Source: Acetobacteraceae bacterium
Lineage (GTDB): Bacteria > Pseudomonadota > Alphaproteobacteria > Acetobacterales > Acetobacteraceae
Assembly (NCBI GenBank): GCA_947455205.1
Contig: CANGNF010000003.1
Location: 62,001-126,000, forward strand
DNA length: 64,000 nucleotides
Reading direction: 5' to 3'
Numbering within the stretch: position 1 is the stretch's first letter; each line of letters opens with the position of its first letter. Positions 17,852 to 26,114 of the stretch are shown here, in pieces. Below the pieces are notes generated by a model. The model saw only the letters and a list, made by a program, of their open reading frames with translations. It was not told where the DNA came from and made no database searches. The position numbers were made by a program, and so were the translations under genes.

Positions 17852-19063
17852 TTGCGCCGTGACCGCGCCCTGGACGCGCTGAACTTCTTCCTGGCCGATG
17901 TGCGCGACGGGCTGGGGCCATACCTGGCGGTCTACCTGCTGGCGGTGCATGGCTGGGACCAGGCCGGCACCGGCCTGGTGCTCTCCATCGCCGGCATCGC
18001 CGGGCTGCTGGCACAGACCCCGGCCGGCGCGCTGGTGGACGGGCTGCGTGCCCGTCGCGGCCTGCTGGCGCTGGCGGCCATGGCGGTGGCGGGGGCCTGC
18101 CTGGCCATTCCGCTCTGGCCTGGCTTCTGGCCGGTGGCGGCGGCGCAACTGGCCAGCGGCGCCGCATCGGCGGTGTTTGCGCCGGCCGTCGCCGCCATCA
18201 CGCTGGGGCTGTGCGGCCGCGCCGCCTTCACCCGCCGCACCGGCCGCAACGAGGCCTGGAACCACGCCGGCAACGCCTTCGCCGCCGCCGCGGCCGGCGG
18301 GCTTTCGCTGTGGTACGGGCCCATCGCGGTGTTCGCGCTGCTGGGCGCCATGGCGCTGGGCAGCCTGGCCGCGGTGCTGAGTATCCCCGCCGACGCCATC
18401 GACAACGACCTGGCACGTGGGCGCAAGGTCGGCCTGCCGACGGCGGCCCAACCCTCGGCCTGGGCGACGCTGACGGGCAACCGCGCGCTGCTTGCCTTCG
18501 CCGCCTGCGTCGCGCTGTTCCACTTCGCCAATGCCGCCATGCTGCCGCTGGTGGGGCAGAAGCTGGCGCAGCAGGACCTCAACCGCGGCACGGCGATGCT
18601 GTCCCTGTGCATCGTCGGCGCCCAGCTGGTCATGGTGCCCATGGCCATGCTGGTGGGCGCCCGGGCCGACGCCTGGGGGCGCAAGCCACTGTTCCTGGCC
18701 GGCTTCGCCGTGCTGGCGCTGCGCGGCGTGCTGTACACCGCCGCGGACGACGCCTGGTGGCTGCTGGTGGTGCAGACCATGGATGGTGTCGGCGCCGGGC
18801 TGTTCGGCGCGCTGTTCCCAATCATCGTCGCCGACCTGACCCGCGGCAGCGGCCACTTCAACGTCAGCCTGGGCGCGGTGGCCACGGCGCAGGGCATCGG
18901 CGCCGCGGCCAGCAACGCCGCAGCCGGGCTGGTCGTGGTGCATGCCGGCTACGACGCGGCCTTCCTGGCGCTGGGCGGGCTGGCGGCGCTGGGCGGGTTG
19001 CTATTCTGGTGGCTGATGCCGGAGACCGCAGCTTCGTCGGCAGTTCGGGTCGCGTCGGGCTGA
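17852..19063 (+). CDS. MFS transporter
   Basis: Major facilitator with about 12 hydrophobic helices, about 403 aa. A TTG start at 17852 is chosen because AAGGAG (17838-17843) is 8 nt upstream; a GTG at 17795 would add 19 unconserved residues without a ribosome site. It begins LRRDRALDALNFFLADVRDG, has the loop 2-3 region VDGLRARRG and the mid-protein GARADAWGRKPLFL repeat of the family motif. Convergent with the ACR3 gene, ending 6 nt from it, so not co-transcribed. The substrate is not evident. Confidence 0.88.
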   Translation: MRRDRALDALNFFLADVRDGLGPYLAVYLLAVHGWDQAGTGLVLSIAGIAGLLAQTPAGALVDGLRARRGLLALAAMAVAGACLAIPLWPGFWPVAAAQLASGAASAVFAPAVAAITLGLCGRAAFTRRTGRNEAWNHAGNAFAAAAAGGLSLWYGPIAVFALLGAMALGSLAAVLSIPADAIDNDLARGRKVGLPTAAQPSAWATLTGNRALLAFAACVALFHFANAAMLPLVGQKLAQQDLNRGTAMLSLCIVGAQLVMVPMAMLVGARADAWGRKPLFLAGFAVLALRGVLYTAADDAWWLLVVQTMDGVGAGLFGALFPIIVADLTRGSGHFNVSLGAVATAQGIGAAASNAAAGLVVVHAGYDAAFLALGGLAALGGLLFWWLMPETAASSAVRVASG

Positions 19064-19077
19064 GGTGCCTCAGCCCG
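19056..19077. terminator. Hairpin joining two convergent stop codons (possible bidirectional terminator)
   Basis: CGGGCTGAGG, TG, CCTCAGCCCG: a perfect 10-bp inverted repeat with a 2-nt centre (in practice a 4-nt loop). The TGA stop of the MFS gene (19061-19063) is in the left arm and the TGA of the ACR3 gene (19070-19072, minus strand) in the right arm. No T-tract follows on either side, so intrinsic termination is uncertain; it may act as a barrier to read-through or antisense transcription. Confidence 0.5.
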
Positions 19078-20137
19078 CCCCCACCTGGCCCGGAAACCAG
19101 GCCCGCCCCAGCTTCAGCGCCACGCCGACCAGCAGCACCAGCACCGGTACCTCCACCAGCGGCCCGATGACGGTGGCGAAGGCCACCGGAGATGCCAGGC
19201 CGAAGGCGGCGATGGCGACCGCGATGGCCAGCTCGAAGTTGTTCGACGCGGCGGTGAAAGCGATGGCCGTGGTGCGCGGGTAGTCGGCCTGGATCCAGCG
19301 ACCCATGACGAAGGAGACGATGAACATCACCAGGAAGTAGATGCTCAGCGGCAGGGCAATGCGCAGCGCATCCAGCGGCAGGCGCAGCACCTCGCCGCCC
19401 TTCAGCGCGAACATCGCCAATATGGTGAACAGCAGCGCGCCGAGCGTGATCGGCCCGATCCTGGGCAGGAAGCGGCTGCGGTACCACTCCTCGCCCCGCC
19501 GGGCGATCAGGGTGCGGCGGGTGAGGAAGCCGGCGGCGAAGGGCAGGCCGAGGTAGAGCAGCACCGCGCTGGCGATGGTGCTGAAGCCGACCTGCACCAC
19601 GTGCCCCTCCAGCCCCAGCAGCGGCGGCAGCACGGTCAGGAAGAACCAGGCGTAGGCGCCGAAGAACAGCAGCTGGAAGATGCTGTTGAAGGCGACCAGG
19701 CCGGCGACGTACTGGGCGTCGCCCCGCGCCAGCTGGTTCCACACCAGCACCATGGCGATGCAGCGCGCCAGGCCGATGAGGATCAGGCCGGTCATGTATT
19801 CCGGCTGGTCTGCCAGGAACAGCACCGCCAGGCCGAACATCAGCACCGGGCCAATGACCCAGTTCTGCACCAGGGAAAGCAGCAGCACGCGACGGTCGGC
19901 GAAGACCTGCGGCAATGCCTCGTACCGCACGCGGGCCAGTGGCGGGTACATCATCAGGATCAGCCCGATGGCGATGGGCAGGTTGGTGCCACCCACCGAA
20001 AGTGCCTCCAGCGCCGCCGGCAGGCCAGGCAGCAGCGCGCCGAGCGCGATGCCCGCTGCCATGGCGGCGAAGATCCACAGCGTGAGCCAGCGGTCGAGGA
20101 AGGACAGGCGGCGCGGGCCGGCGGCGTCAGCCGTCAT
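19070..20137 (-). CDS. acr3: ACR3-type arsenite efflux permease
   Basis: 355 aa, ten-helix arsenite/antimonite exporter of the BART superfamily. Family hallmarks: [18 protein letters not shown] at the N-terminus, [19 protein letters not shown] with the conserved Cys in TM4, and [19 protein letters not shown] with the essential Glu in TM9. The start is the ATG at 20137, preceded by GGGAGAT; it matches the usual N-terminus and length. No arsR, arsC or arsH accompanies it here, which is unusual since acr3 is generally in an arsR-led operon. Confidence 0.93.
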   Translation of the reverse strand: MTADAAGPRRLSFLDRWLTLWIFAAMAAGIALGALLPGLPAALEALSVGGTNLPIAIGLILMMYPPLARVRYEALPQVFADRRVLLLSLVQNWVIGPVLMFGLAVLFLADQPEYMTGLILIGLARCIAMVLVWNQLARGDAQYVAGLVAFNSIFQLLFFGAYAWFFLTVLPPLLGLEGHVVQVGFSTIASAVLLYLGLPFAAGFLTRRTLIARRGEEWYRSRFLPRIGPITLGALLFTILAMFALKGGEVLRLPLDALRIALPLSIYFLVMFIVSFVMGRWIQADYPRTTAIAFTAASNNFELAIAVAIAAFGLASPVAFATVIGPLVEVPVLVLLVGVALKLGRAWFPGQVGAG

Positions 20138-20449
20138 GCAGGGATCTCCCGCCGGGACGCCGCCCGGCTGCTGGTTTGGTTGCCTCCAGGATGCCGCAAG
20201 TACCGGCCGGGCGACAGGCACCGATGGACCTTGGAGCGGGCGCCTCGACGTGGCGGAGCAGCCGCGCGCGTCTGGCGGCTGGCGGTGCCACAAGGCGTGG
20301 GCTCAAGGACCTGGGTGGCATCGCCCGGCTTTTCAGGGGATGGGCGAGAGCAGAGTTCTCCGCGGCGCCGGCGGCTGAGCGGCAGGGTAGGGCGATCCAG
20401 CTGCGCGGGCACCCGCTCCGCCGAGGAGTTGACCGCTGCATGACTTTCC
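20138..20449. other. Non-coding stretch upstream of acr3
   Basis: About 310 nt between the acr3 start and the IclR-type operator. I see no conserved ORF, tRNA or clear promoter. No ArsR-like box could be recognised by eye. Confidence 0.4.
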
Positions 20450-20462
20450 GGAACCGTGTTCC
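20450..20462. promoter_or_regulatory. IclR-type operator palindrome
   Basis: GGAAC-CGT-GTTCC, a perfect 5-3-5 inverted repeat of the kind bound by IclR-family proteins. It is about 35 nt upstream of the remnant IclR start region and about 240 nt upstream of the enolase-superfamily gene. Confidence 0.5.
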
Positions 20463-20483
20463 ATAAGCTGGCGGCACGTCGGC

Positions 20484-20703
20484 GGAGGAACGCCCGCATA
20501 GGCGCCCGCGGGCGCTGCATGGAGTTGCTGGAACAACCGGTCCACACCGCCCCCATCGCCTGCGCCTGGCCAAAGCCCTGGGCGCGACGAAGAGCGCCGC
20601 CCACCGGCTGTTGCAGGCCTTGGCCAAGCTGCTGCCGACCCTGCCGCGCAGCGCCGAATCCTGGCCCCTCAGGGCCCACCAACCCGAGACGGAGACCGCC
20701 TGA
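20484..20703 (+). pseudogene. Decayed IclR-family regulator (HTH remnant)
   Basis: A GGAGGA ribosome site at 20484-20489 is followed 8 nt later by ATA (20498), probably a mutated ATG, and then the frame reads RCMELLEQP. After a frameshift near 20535-20560 the next frame reads RLRLAKALGATKSAAHRLLQ and then ALA, a textbook IclR winged-helix (the ALG-x-x-KS-x-x-HRLLQ helix-turn-helix). The frame then degenerates and stops at 20701, with the whole effector domain absent. It lies just before an enolase-superfamily gene, whose relatives are often IclR-controlled. The HTH match is strong; the exact ends are approximate. Confidence 0.55.
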
Positions 20704-21875
20704 TGAACGCCCCCACCCGCGATGCCGTGCGCGACCTGAAGATCCGCGACATCCGCGCGGTCCCGCTCTCCTTCCGCGTGCCGGAGGGGCGCGTGGTGCG
20801 CCACGGCATCGGCGCCGCGGTGAAGCGCGACATGGTGCTGGTGCGCGTGCAGACGGAATGCGGCGTGGTCGGCTGGGGCGAGGCGCATCACGGCCGCGGC
20901 CCCACCGCCATCGCCGACCTCATCAACACCACGCTGTCGCACTTCGTGCTCGGCCGCAGCGCCGCCAGCCCGGTGGAGGCCTGGAACGCCGTCTACGCCC
21001 GGCACATCGCCAGCCATGGCCAGGGCGCCGGCACGCTGATCGCGCTCTCGGGCATCGACATGGCGATCTGGGATGCCCGCGGCCGCTACTACGACATGCC
21101 GTGCTGGCAGCTGATGGGCGGCAGCGACAAGCCGATCCCGGCCTATGCCGGCGGCATCACGCTGGGCTTCCAGCCGACGGAAAGCCTGGTGCAGGAGGTT
21201 GCCGGCTTCGTCGCCCAGGGCTTCTGCGCCGCCAAGCTGCGCTTCGGCGAGAGCGTCAAGGTGGACCTGGAGCGCCTGACCGCCGTCCGCCGCGCCTTTC
21301 CGGAGCTGACGCTGATGGTGGACCTGAACTGCAGCTACAGCCTGCAGGATTTCCGCCGCGCCGCGCCGGTGCTGGAGGAGATGGGCGTCTACTGGGTGGA
21401 GGAGCCCTTCCCCGCCCATGACCATCGCCCCTACCGCGAGGCCCGCGCCATGTTCCACAGCGCGCCGCTGGCGGCCGGCGAGAACCACTACGGCCGCTTC
21501 GAATTCCACCGCCTGCTGGAGGATGGCTCCATCGGCATCGTGCAGCCGGACCTGTCCAAGTCCGGCGGGCCGACGGAATGCCTGCGCATTGCCAACATGG
21601 CCTCGGCCTGGAAGCTGCCGGTGTGCCCGCATTCCTCGGCCAGCCCGCTGAACTTCTTCGCCGCCATTGCCCTGCTGAGCTCGGTGGACAATGGCAGCTG
21701 GTTCGAATTCGAAGCCGCCATCGACAACCCCTTCCGCGACGAGCTGTGCAGCGACCGCCCGGTGCTGGACGCCGAGGGCTGCGTGCGCGCCAACAGCCGG
21801 CCGGGCTGGGGCGTGGAAGTGGACGAGACGGTCGCGGAGCGGCTGAAGGCGATCCCAGGCCCCGGCTTCGTCTGA
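20703..21875 (+). CDS. Mandelate racemase/muconate lactonizing enzyme family protein
   Basis: Enolase-superfamily enzyme, 390 aa, abstracting the alpha proton of a carboxylate. N-terminal capping domain (residues 10-140), then an (alpha/beta)7 barrel. Barrel signatures: AAKLRFGES (KxR acid/base end of strand 2), LMVDLNCSYS (first metal Asp), WVEEPFP (Glu) and AAGENHYGRFE (Glu). VQPDLSKSGGPTE resembles the dehydratase/racemase group. Starts at ATG 20703, just at the end of the IclR remnant. It ends 21 nt before a convergent, truncated Bug gene. Exact reaction not determinable. Confidence 0.92.
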   Translation: MNAPTRDAVRDLKIRDIRAVPLSFRVPEGRVVRHGIGAAVKRDMVLVRVQTECGVVGWGEAHHGRGPTAIADLINTTLSHFVLGRSAASPVEAWNAVYARHIASHGQGAGTLIALSGIDMAIWDARGRYYDMPCWQLMGGSDKPIPAYAGGITLGFQPTESLVQEVAGFVAQGFCAAKLRFGESVKVDLERLTAVRRAFPELTLMVDLNCSYSLQDFRRAAPVLEEMGVYWVEEPFPAHDHRPYREARAMFHSAPLAAGENHYGRFEFHRLLEDGSIGIVQPDLSKSGGPTECLRIANMASAWKLPVCPHSSASPLNFFAAIALLSSVDNGSWFEFEAAIDNPFRDELCSDRPVLDAEGCVRANSRPGWGVEVDETVAERLKAIPGPGFV

Positions 21876-21895
21876 GGAGACGACCATGCCGCGCG

Positions 21896-22312
21896 TCAGG
21901 AAGCGGGGGCTGCTCGCCACCCTCCCCGCCCCTGGGCACCATTCACCGCCAGGGCCACCGGCGTCCGCCCCAGCAGCGTAGCGGGCTGTAAATCGCGCTC
22001 GGCGTCGTAGGGCAGTTGGCGGTCCAGCAGCGGCCGCAGCGCCATCTCGGACCCCGTGACGAACAGCAGCACCTGGCCATCCGGCGTGGCCCGGGCCAGT
22101 TCGGCGGCGGCGATGGTGCCGGAGGCGCCGGTGCGGCTTTCCACCACCACCGGCTGGCCGAGTTCCCGCCCGAGGCGGGCGGCGACGGCGCGGGCCATGA
22201 TGTCGGTGCCGCCGCCGGGCGGGTAGCCGACCAGCAGGCGCAGCGGGCGGTCCGGCCAGGCAAGCGCTGGAGTAGCCAGCAGCGTGGTGGCCAGCAGCGC
22301 CCGCCGCCGCAT
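21896..22312 (-). pseudogene. Truncated Bug family receptor (N-terminal fragment)
   Basis: 138 codons against about 320 for the family. The first 120 or so are a normal Bug N-terminus: signal peptide (RRRALLATTLLATPALAW), RLLVGYPPGGGTDIMARAV and VVVESRTGASGTIA, up to LLGRTPVALAVN. The frame then turns into an unrelated tail (GAQGRGGWRAAPAS) and stops next to the convergent enolase-superfamily gene, so lobe 2 and the C-terminus have been deleted. The start overlaps the sulfatase stop by one base (TGATG), making it the last member of the minus-strand operon. A folded receptor is not expected. Confidence 0.8.
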
Positions 22313-23766
22313 CAGTGCTTGGCGCCCATGGCCGGCGGTGGGGTGAAGGCGGCCGGGCCTTTGGCGCGGATCACCTCGGTGCCGCCATACTGCGCGATCA
22401 TCGCCGCCTGGTCGGCCTTGGCCATGGCGTCCACCGCCTCCGGGTCCACCAGGCCGCGCAGCCGGGCTTCCAGCGCGTTGCGCGTCTCGGCGGCGGCGTT
22501 GCTGGTGCCCAGGTCCACCAGTTCCTCCGGGTCCGCCTCCAGGTCGAAGAGCTGCGGCGGTGCGTTGACGTAGTGGACGTATTTATGCCGCAGCGTGCGC
22601 AGCATGTAGAAGGCGTCCGGCCCATAGGTATGGAACTCGCTGAGCGCCACGCGATCCTCGGCCGGGGCATTGGCCAGCCGCAGCAGGGAGGCGCCGGGAA
22701 GGCCATGCGCTTCGATGGCATCGCCGGCGCCGACCGCATCCAGGATGGTCGCCGAGACGTCGCACAGCGTGACCGGCGTGCGGCATTGCGCGGCGGCCGG
22801 CACATCGGCGCCGGTCAGCAGCATGGGGATGCCGGCGCTTTCCTCGTACATGGTCGCCTTGCCCCACAGGCCGCGGCTGCCCAGGTTGTCGCCGTGGTCG
22901 GAGGTGTAGATGACACGGGTGCTGTCGCCGAGCCCGGCCTCGCCCAGCGCCATCATGATCTTGCCGATCTGCTCGTCGAGGAAGCTGACCAGGCCGAAAT
23001 AGCCGGCAAGCGCGCGGTTGACGTCCTGCTCGCCCTGCATCGGCGCGTCGTAGTGCGACTTGCGGCGGTACATCGCGACATAGGGGTGCATCGGCCGGTC
23101 GTCGGCGTCGTACAGCTTCGGCCGCGGCAGGTCGTGCCGGTAATAGCGGTAGAAGTGCTCCGGCGGCGCGGTCAGCGGGAAGTGCGGCGCCACCATGGAG
23201 ACGAAGAGCACCCAGGGCTTGTCGTGGCGCTTCGTCCCCACCTCGCGCAGCCAGGTCTGCGCCTCCGCGGTGATGCGGCGGTCGTAGATGGTGTAGTCGC
23301 TCTCGCCGGGGCCGGCCTGCTCGATCAGCTTCTTGCCGGTCAGGCGGATATCGTCGGGGTCGCGGATCAGCATGGTCACGTCGCCGACGCCGCCCGAGAT
23401 GTGCATCGGCAGGATGTTCTCGGTGAAGCCGTAATCCTCCTGCGGGTGGCCCTTGTAGTGCAGCTTGCCGATGCTGGTGACGTGGTGGCCGCGGTCGCGC
23501 AGCATGTGCGACCAGCCCGGCGGCACGCCGTTGTAGGCGATGGCGTTGTCCCAGGCGTGGTTGCGGTGCACCGGCTGGCCGGTGATGAAGCTGGCCCGCG
23601 CCGGCACGCAGATGGGGCTGGGCGTATAGGCCGCGGTGAAGCGCGTGCCGGCACCGGCCAGACGGTCCAGGTGCGGGGTGGAGATCACCGGGTGGCCGGC
23701 ATGGCCGAGCACCTTCGGGTTATGCTCGTCGGACATGATGACGACGAGGTTCTGCGGCGTGGTCAT
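22312..23766 (-). CDS. Sulfatase (formylglycine-dependent, choline-sulfatase-like)
   Basis: 484 aa type I sulfatase. N-terminal metal site NLVVIMSDEHNPKVLGHAGH, followed by SPICVPARASFITGQ holding the C-x-P-x-R formylglycine motif (Cys near residue 53). STRVIYTSDHGDNLGSRGLWGK at about 275-295 supplies the second half of the calcium site. No signal peptide, so presumably cytoplasmic, acting on an imported sulfate ester. It sits between two Bug genes in a tightly packed operon, suggesting a receptor-delivered sulfated substrate. No formylglycine-generating enzyme gene is in the window. Confidence 0.92.
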   Translation of the reverse strand: MTTPQNLVVIMSDEHNPKVLGHAGHPVISTPHLDRLAGAGTRFTAAYTPSPICVPARASFITGQPVHRNHAWDNAIAYNGVPPGWSHMLRDRGHHVTSIGKLHYKGHPQEDYGFTENILPMHISGGVGDVTMLIRDPDDIRLTGKKLIEQAGPGESDYTIYDRRITAEAQTWLREVGTKRHDKPWVLFVSMVAPHFPLTAPPEHFYRYYRHDLPRPKLYDADDRPMHPYVAMYRRKSHYDAPMQGEQDVNRALAGYFGLVSFLDEQIGKIMMALGEAGLGDSTRVIYTSDHGDNLGSRGLWGKATMYEESAGIPMLLTGADVPAAAQCRTPVTLCDVSATILDAVGAGDAIEAHGLPGASLLRLANAPAEDRVALSEFHTYGPDAFYMLRTLRHKYVHYVNAPPQLFDLEADPEELVDLGTSNAAAETRNALEARLRGLVDPEAVDAMAKADQAAMIAQYGGTEVIRAKGPAAFTPPPAMGAKH

Positions 23767-23777
23767 GGGGTGGGTTC

Positions 23778-24743
23778 CTATTCGGGCCTGGCGCCGGAGA
23801 TGCGGACCGCATCGCGCCAGCGTGCCAGGTCATGGGTGTGGATGCGCTGCGCCTCGGCGGGGCCTTCCGCCACCGCCAGCAGGCCCAGGCGTTGCAGCCC
23901 GGCGCTGCCTTCCTCGGAGCGGGTGATCCGCATGACCTCCTCGGCCAGGTAGTTCACCACCGCGTCCGGCGTGGCGGCGGGCACGAAGAAGCCGTGCCAA
24001 CCGATGAGTTCCAGCGGCAAGCCTTCCTCCGAAAGCGTAGGGACCTCGGGGAATTCAGGGTAGCGCTGGCTGCCGGTCATCGCCAGGCAGCGCACCTGGC
24101 CGGTCTCCATGAAAGGGCGGGAGGGGGCAAAGTCGATCAGGAAGGCGTCGACGCGGCCGGTGGCGACTTCCTGGATGCCCTGGGCCGAACCGCGGAACGG
24201 CACATGCAGGATGTCGGTGCCGGTCAGGTGCTTCAGCATCTCCATCTGCAGGTGGCTGGTGCTGCCGATGCCGAAGCTGGCGTAGGTCAGCCTGCCGGGC
24301 TGGGTCTTCGCCAGGGCGAAGAACTCCCGCGCCGTCCGCACCGGCAGGGTGGAGCGCACGAACAGGCATTGCGGCGCGATGCCGAAGCGCACCACGGCGC
24401 GGAAGTCGCGGCTGATGTCGAAGGGCATGCTGGGTTGCAGCGCCGGGTTGGACAGCACCCAGGCGGCGGCGCCATAGACGATGGTATGGCCATCGGCCGG
24501 CTGGCGCAGCACGTATTCCAGCGCCACCACGCCGCTGCCGCCGGGGCGGCTGTCCACCAGCAGCGGCTGGCCCAGGCGCGGCGTCATGCGTTCCGCCAGG
24601 AAGCGTGTGACCAGGTCGCCCTGGCCACCGGGCGGGGCGGCATAGACCACGCGCACCGGCCTGTCCGGGAAGCCGGGCGGGCGCTGCTGCGCCAGCGCCG
24701 GGAAGCTGGCGCAGAGCGCCAGCAGCAAGGCCAGCGCCCTCAT
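23778..24743 (-). CDS. Bug family tripartite tricarboxylate transporter substrate-binding protein
   Basis: 321 aa with signal peptide LALLLALCASFPALAQ. The first loop reads YAAPPGGQGDLVTRFL (conserved PPGG-x-x-D), followed by LVDSRPGGSGVVALEYV and, in lobe 2, ILHVPFRGSAQGIQEV. Start ATG 24743 overlaps the stop of the SnoaL-like gene as ATGA, showing translational coupling. It lies 11 nt before the sulfatase. An orphan receptor with no membrane subunits nearby. Confidence 0.92.
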   Translation of the reverse strand: MRALALLLALCASFPALAQQRPPGFPDRPVRVVYAAPPGGQGDLVTRFLAERMTPRLGQPLLVDSRPGGSGVVALEYVLRQPADGHTIVYGAAAWVLSNPALQPSMPFDISRDFRAVVRFGIAPQCLFVRSTLPVRTAREFFALAKTQPGRLTYASFGIGSTSHLQMEMLKHLTGTDILHVPFRGSAQGIQEVATGRVDAFLIDFAPSRPFMETGQVRCLAMTGSQRYPEFPEVPTLSEEGLPLELIGWHGFFVPAATPDAVVNYLAEEVMRITRSEEGSAGLQRLGLLAVAEGPAEAQRIHTHDLARWRDAVRISGARPE

Positions 24744-25123
24744 GCCGCGAAGCTCGAACGCAGCTGCGCGGCCCAGCGGCCGCCGAGCCTGGAGACGACC
24801 CAAAGCGAGCGGAAGCTGCCCATGCTCGATCCATCCTTGCGATAACGGGTGAACTGCACGTCCAGGTGCACCTTGTCGGCCGAGGCGGCGACCAGGTTGC
24901 GCCAGTCCCAGGCGCTGCGCGCCCAGCCGTCGCCGGCACGGGCCAGGAAGTCGGCGTGGTAGCTGGCCGGCGTCTCCCAGGTCTGCAGCCGCCCCTGGCT
25001 GAGCCGGTGGTGCGGGAAGTGCAGCGTCGCCGCCAGCGCCTCGGCATCGCGCGCGTTCAGCGCGGCCATGTGGCGGTCCAGCACCGCCATCGCCTCGGCT
25101 GCCGCCTTGCTGTCCTGGTCCAT
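24740..25123 (-). CDS. SnoaL/NTF2-like small protein
   Basis: 127 aa, predicted alpha+beta cone fold of the NTF2 superfamily: helical N-terminus VLDRHMAALNARDAEALA followed by LHFPHHRLSQGRLQTWE and several strands (HLDVQFTRYRKDGSS, LWVVSRLGGRWAAQLRSS). Such proteins are hydratases, isomerases or binding scaffolds; catalytic residues cannot be assigned. Start ATG 25123 follows GGGAGG. Embedded between two Bug genes in the operon, so it probably acts on the imported compound. Confidence 0.82.
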   Translation of the reverse strand: MDQDSKAAAEAMAVLDRHMAALNARDAEALAATLHFPHHRLSQGRLQTWETPASYHADFLARAGDGWARSAWDWRNLVAASADKVHLDVQFTRYRKDGSSMGSFRSLWVVSRLGGRWAAQLRSSFAA

Positions 25124-25133
25124 CGCTGCCTCC

Positions 25134-26114
25134 CTACTCCGCGCGGATGCCGTAGCGCCTGATGGCGTCGCGCAGCCGGGCATCCTCCCGCTGCGCGAAG
25201 GCGGTGAACTCCTCCGGCCCCTGCGCCGCCACGGTGGCGCCCAGCGGCGCGAAGCGCGGCACCAGCGCGGGCTGCGCCAGCGCCGCCAGCGCGGCGGCGC
25301 TGATCGCCTGCAGCACCGGCTCCGGCGTTTGCGCCCGGACCACAAGGCCCAGCCAGGAGGTGACCTCGGCCGGGGCGTAGCCCAGCTCGGTCAGCGTCGG
25401 CACCGCCGGGAAGATCGGCGAGCGCTTCTCACCGGCTATCGCCAGGGCGCGCAGGTCGCCGGTTTCCACATGGGGCGCGGCGACCACCAGCGGCAGCACC
25501 GCCACTGCCAGGCTGCCCTGCAGCAGGTCCGGCACCATCGGCGGCCCGCCGCGATAGGGCACCGCTTCCAGCCGCAACCCCGCCAGGTTGCGCCAGATCT
25601 CGCCCACCATGTGCTGCGTCGTGCCCTGGCCGCCATAGCCGTAGGGCTGCGGCAGCGGCGAGGCCGCCAGCTGCTGCACCAGTTCAGCCAGGCTGCGCGC
25701 CGTACTGGCCTTGGGAACCACCAGCAGGCTCGGCGAATCCACCAGCCGCGCCGCGAAGCGCCAGGTGGTGAAGGGGTCGCCGCCGCGCCCGACCTGGAGG
25801 TGGCGGTTGGCCACCAGGAAGGGGCCGCCGAGCAGGATGGTGTAGCCATCGGCCGGCGCGTCGCGTACCGCGGCGGCGGCGATCTCGCCATTGCCGCCGC
25901 TCCGCACCTCCACCACCACGTTCTGGCGCCACTGCGCCGCCAGCGCCTCGGCGGTGATGCGCGCGACGAGATCGACGCTGCCGCCGGCGGGATAGGGCAC
26001 CACGATGCGCACGGGGCGGGCCGGAAAGGCGGCCTCCTGCGCCTTCGCCTGCCCTTGGGCCAGGGCCGGCAGGCCGGCCAGCCCGGCCAGTACCGCGCGC
26101 CGCCGGGCGCTCAT
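25134..26114 (-). CDS. Bug family tripartite tricarboxylate transporter substrate-binding protein
   Basis: 326 aa. Tat-like N-terminus (MSARRRAVLAGLAGLPALA), then FPARPVRIVVPYPAGGSVDL; the loop is PAGGSVD rather than PPGGxxD. ILLGGPFLVANRHLQV and VPYRGGPPMVPDLLQG are the usual lobe contacts. The start overlaps the GMC oxidoreductase stop as ATGA. It is the second gene of the operon; with the Bug at 23778 it suggests two related ligands or a duplicated receptor. Sequence divergence between the two argues against a recent duplication. Confidence 0.92.
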   Translation of the reverse strand: MSARRRAVLAGLAGLPALAQGQAKAQEAAFPARPVRIVVPYPAGGSVDLVARITAEALAAQWRQNVVVEVRSGGNGEIAAAAVRDAPADGYTILLGGPFLVANRHLQVGRGGDPFTTWRFAARLVDSPSLLVVPKASTARSLAELVQQLAASPLPQPYGYGGQGTTQHMVGEIWRNLAGLRLEAVPYRGGPPMVPDLLQGSLAVAVLPLVVAAPHVETGDLRALAIAGEKRSPIFPAVPTLTELGYAPAEVTSWLGLVVRAQTPEPVLQAISAAALAALAQPALVPRFAPLGATVAAQGPEEFTAFAQREDARLRDAIRRYGIRAE

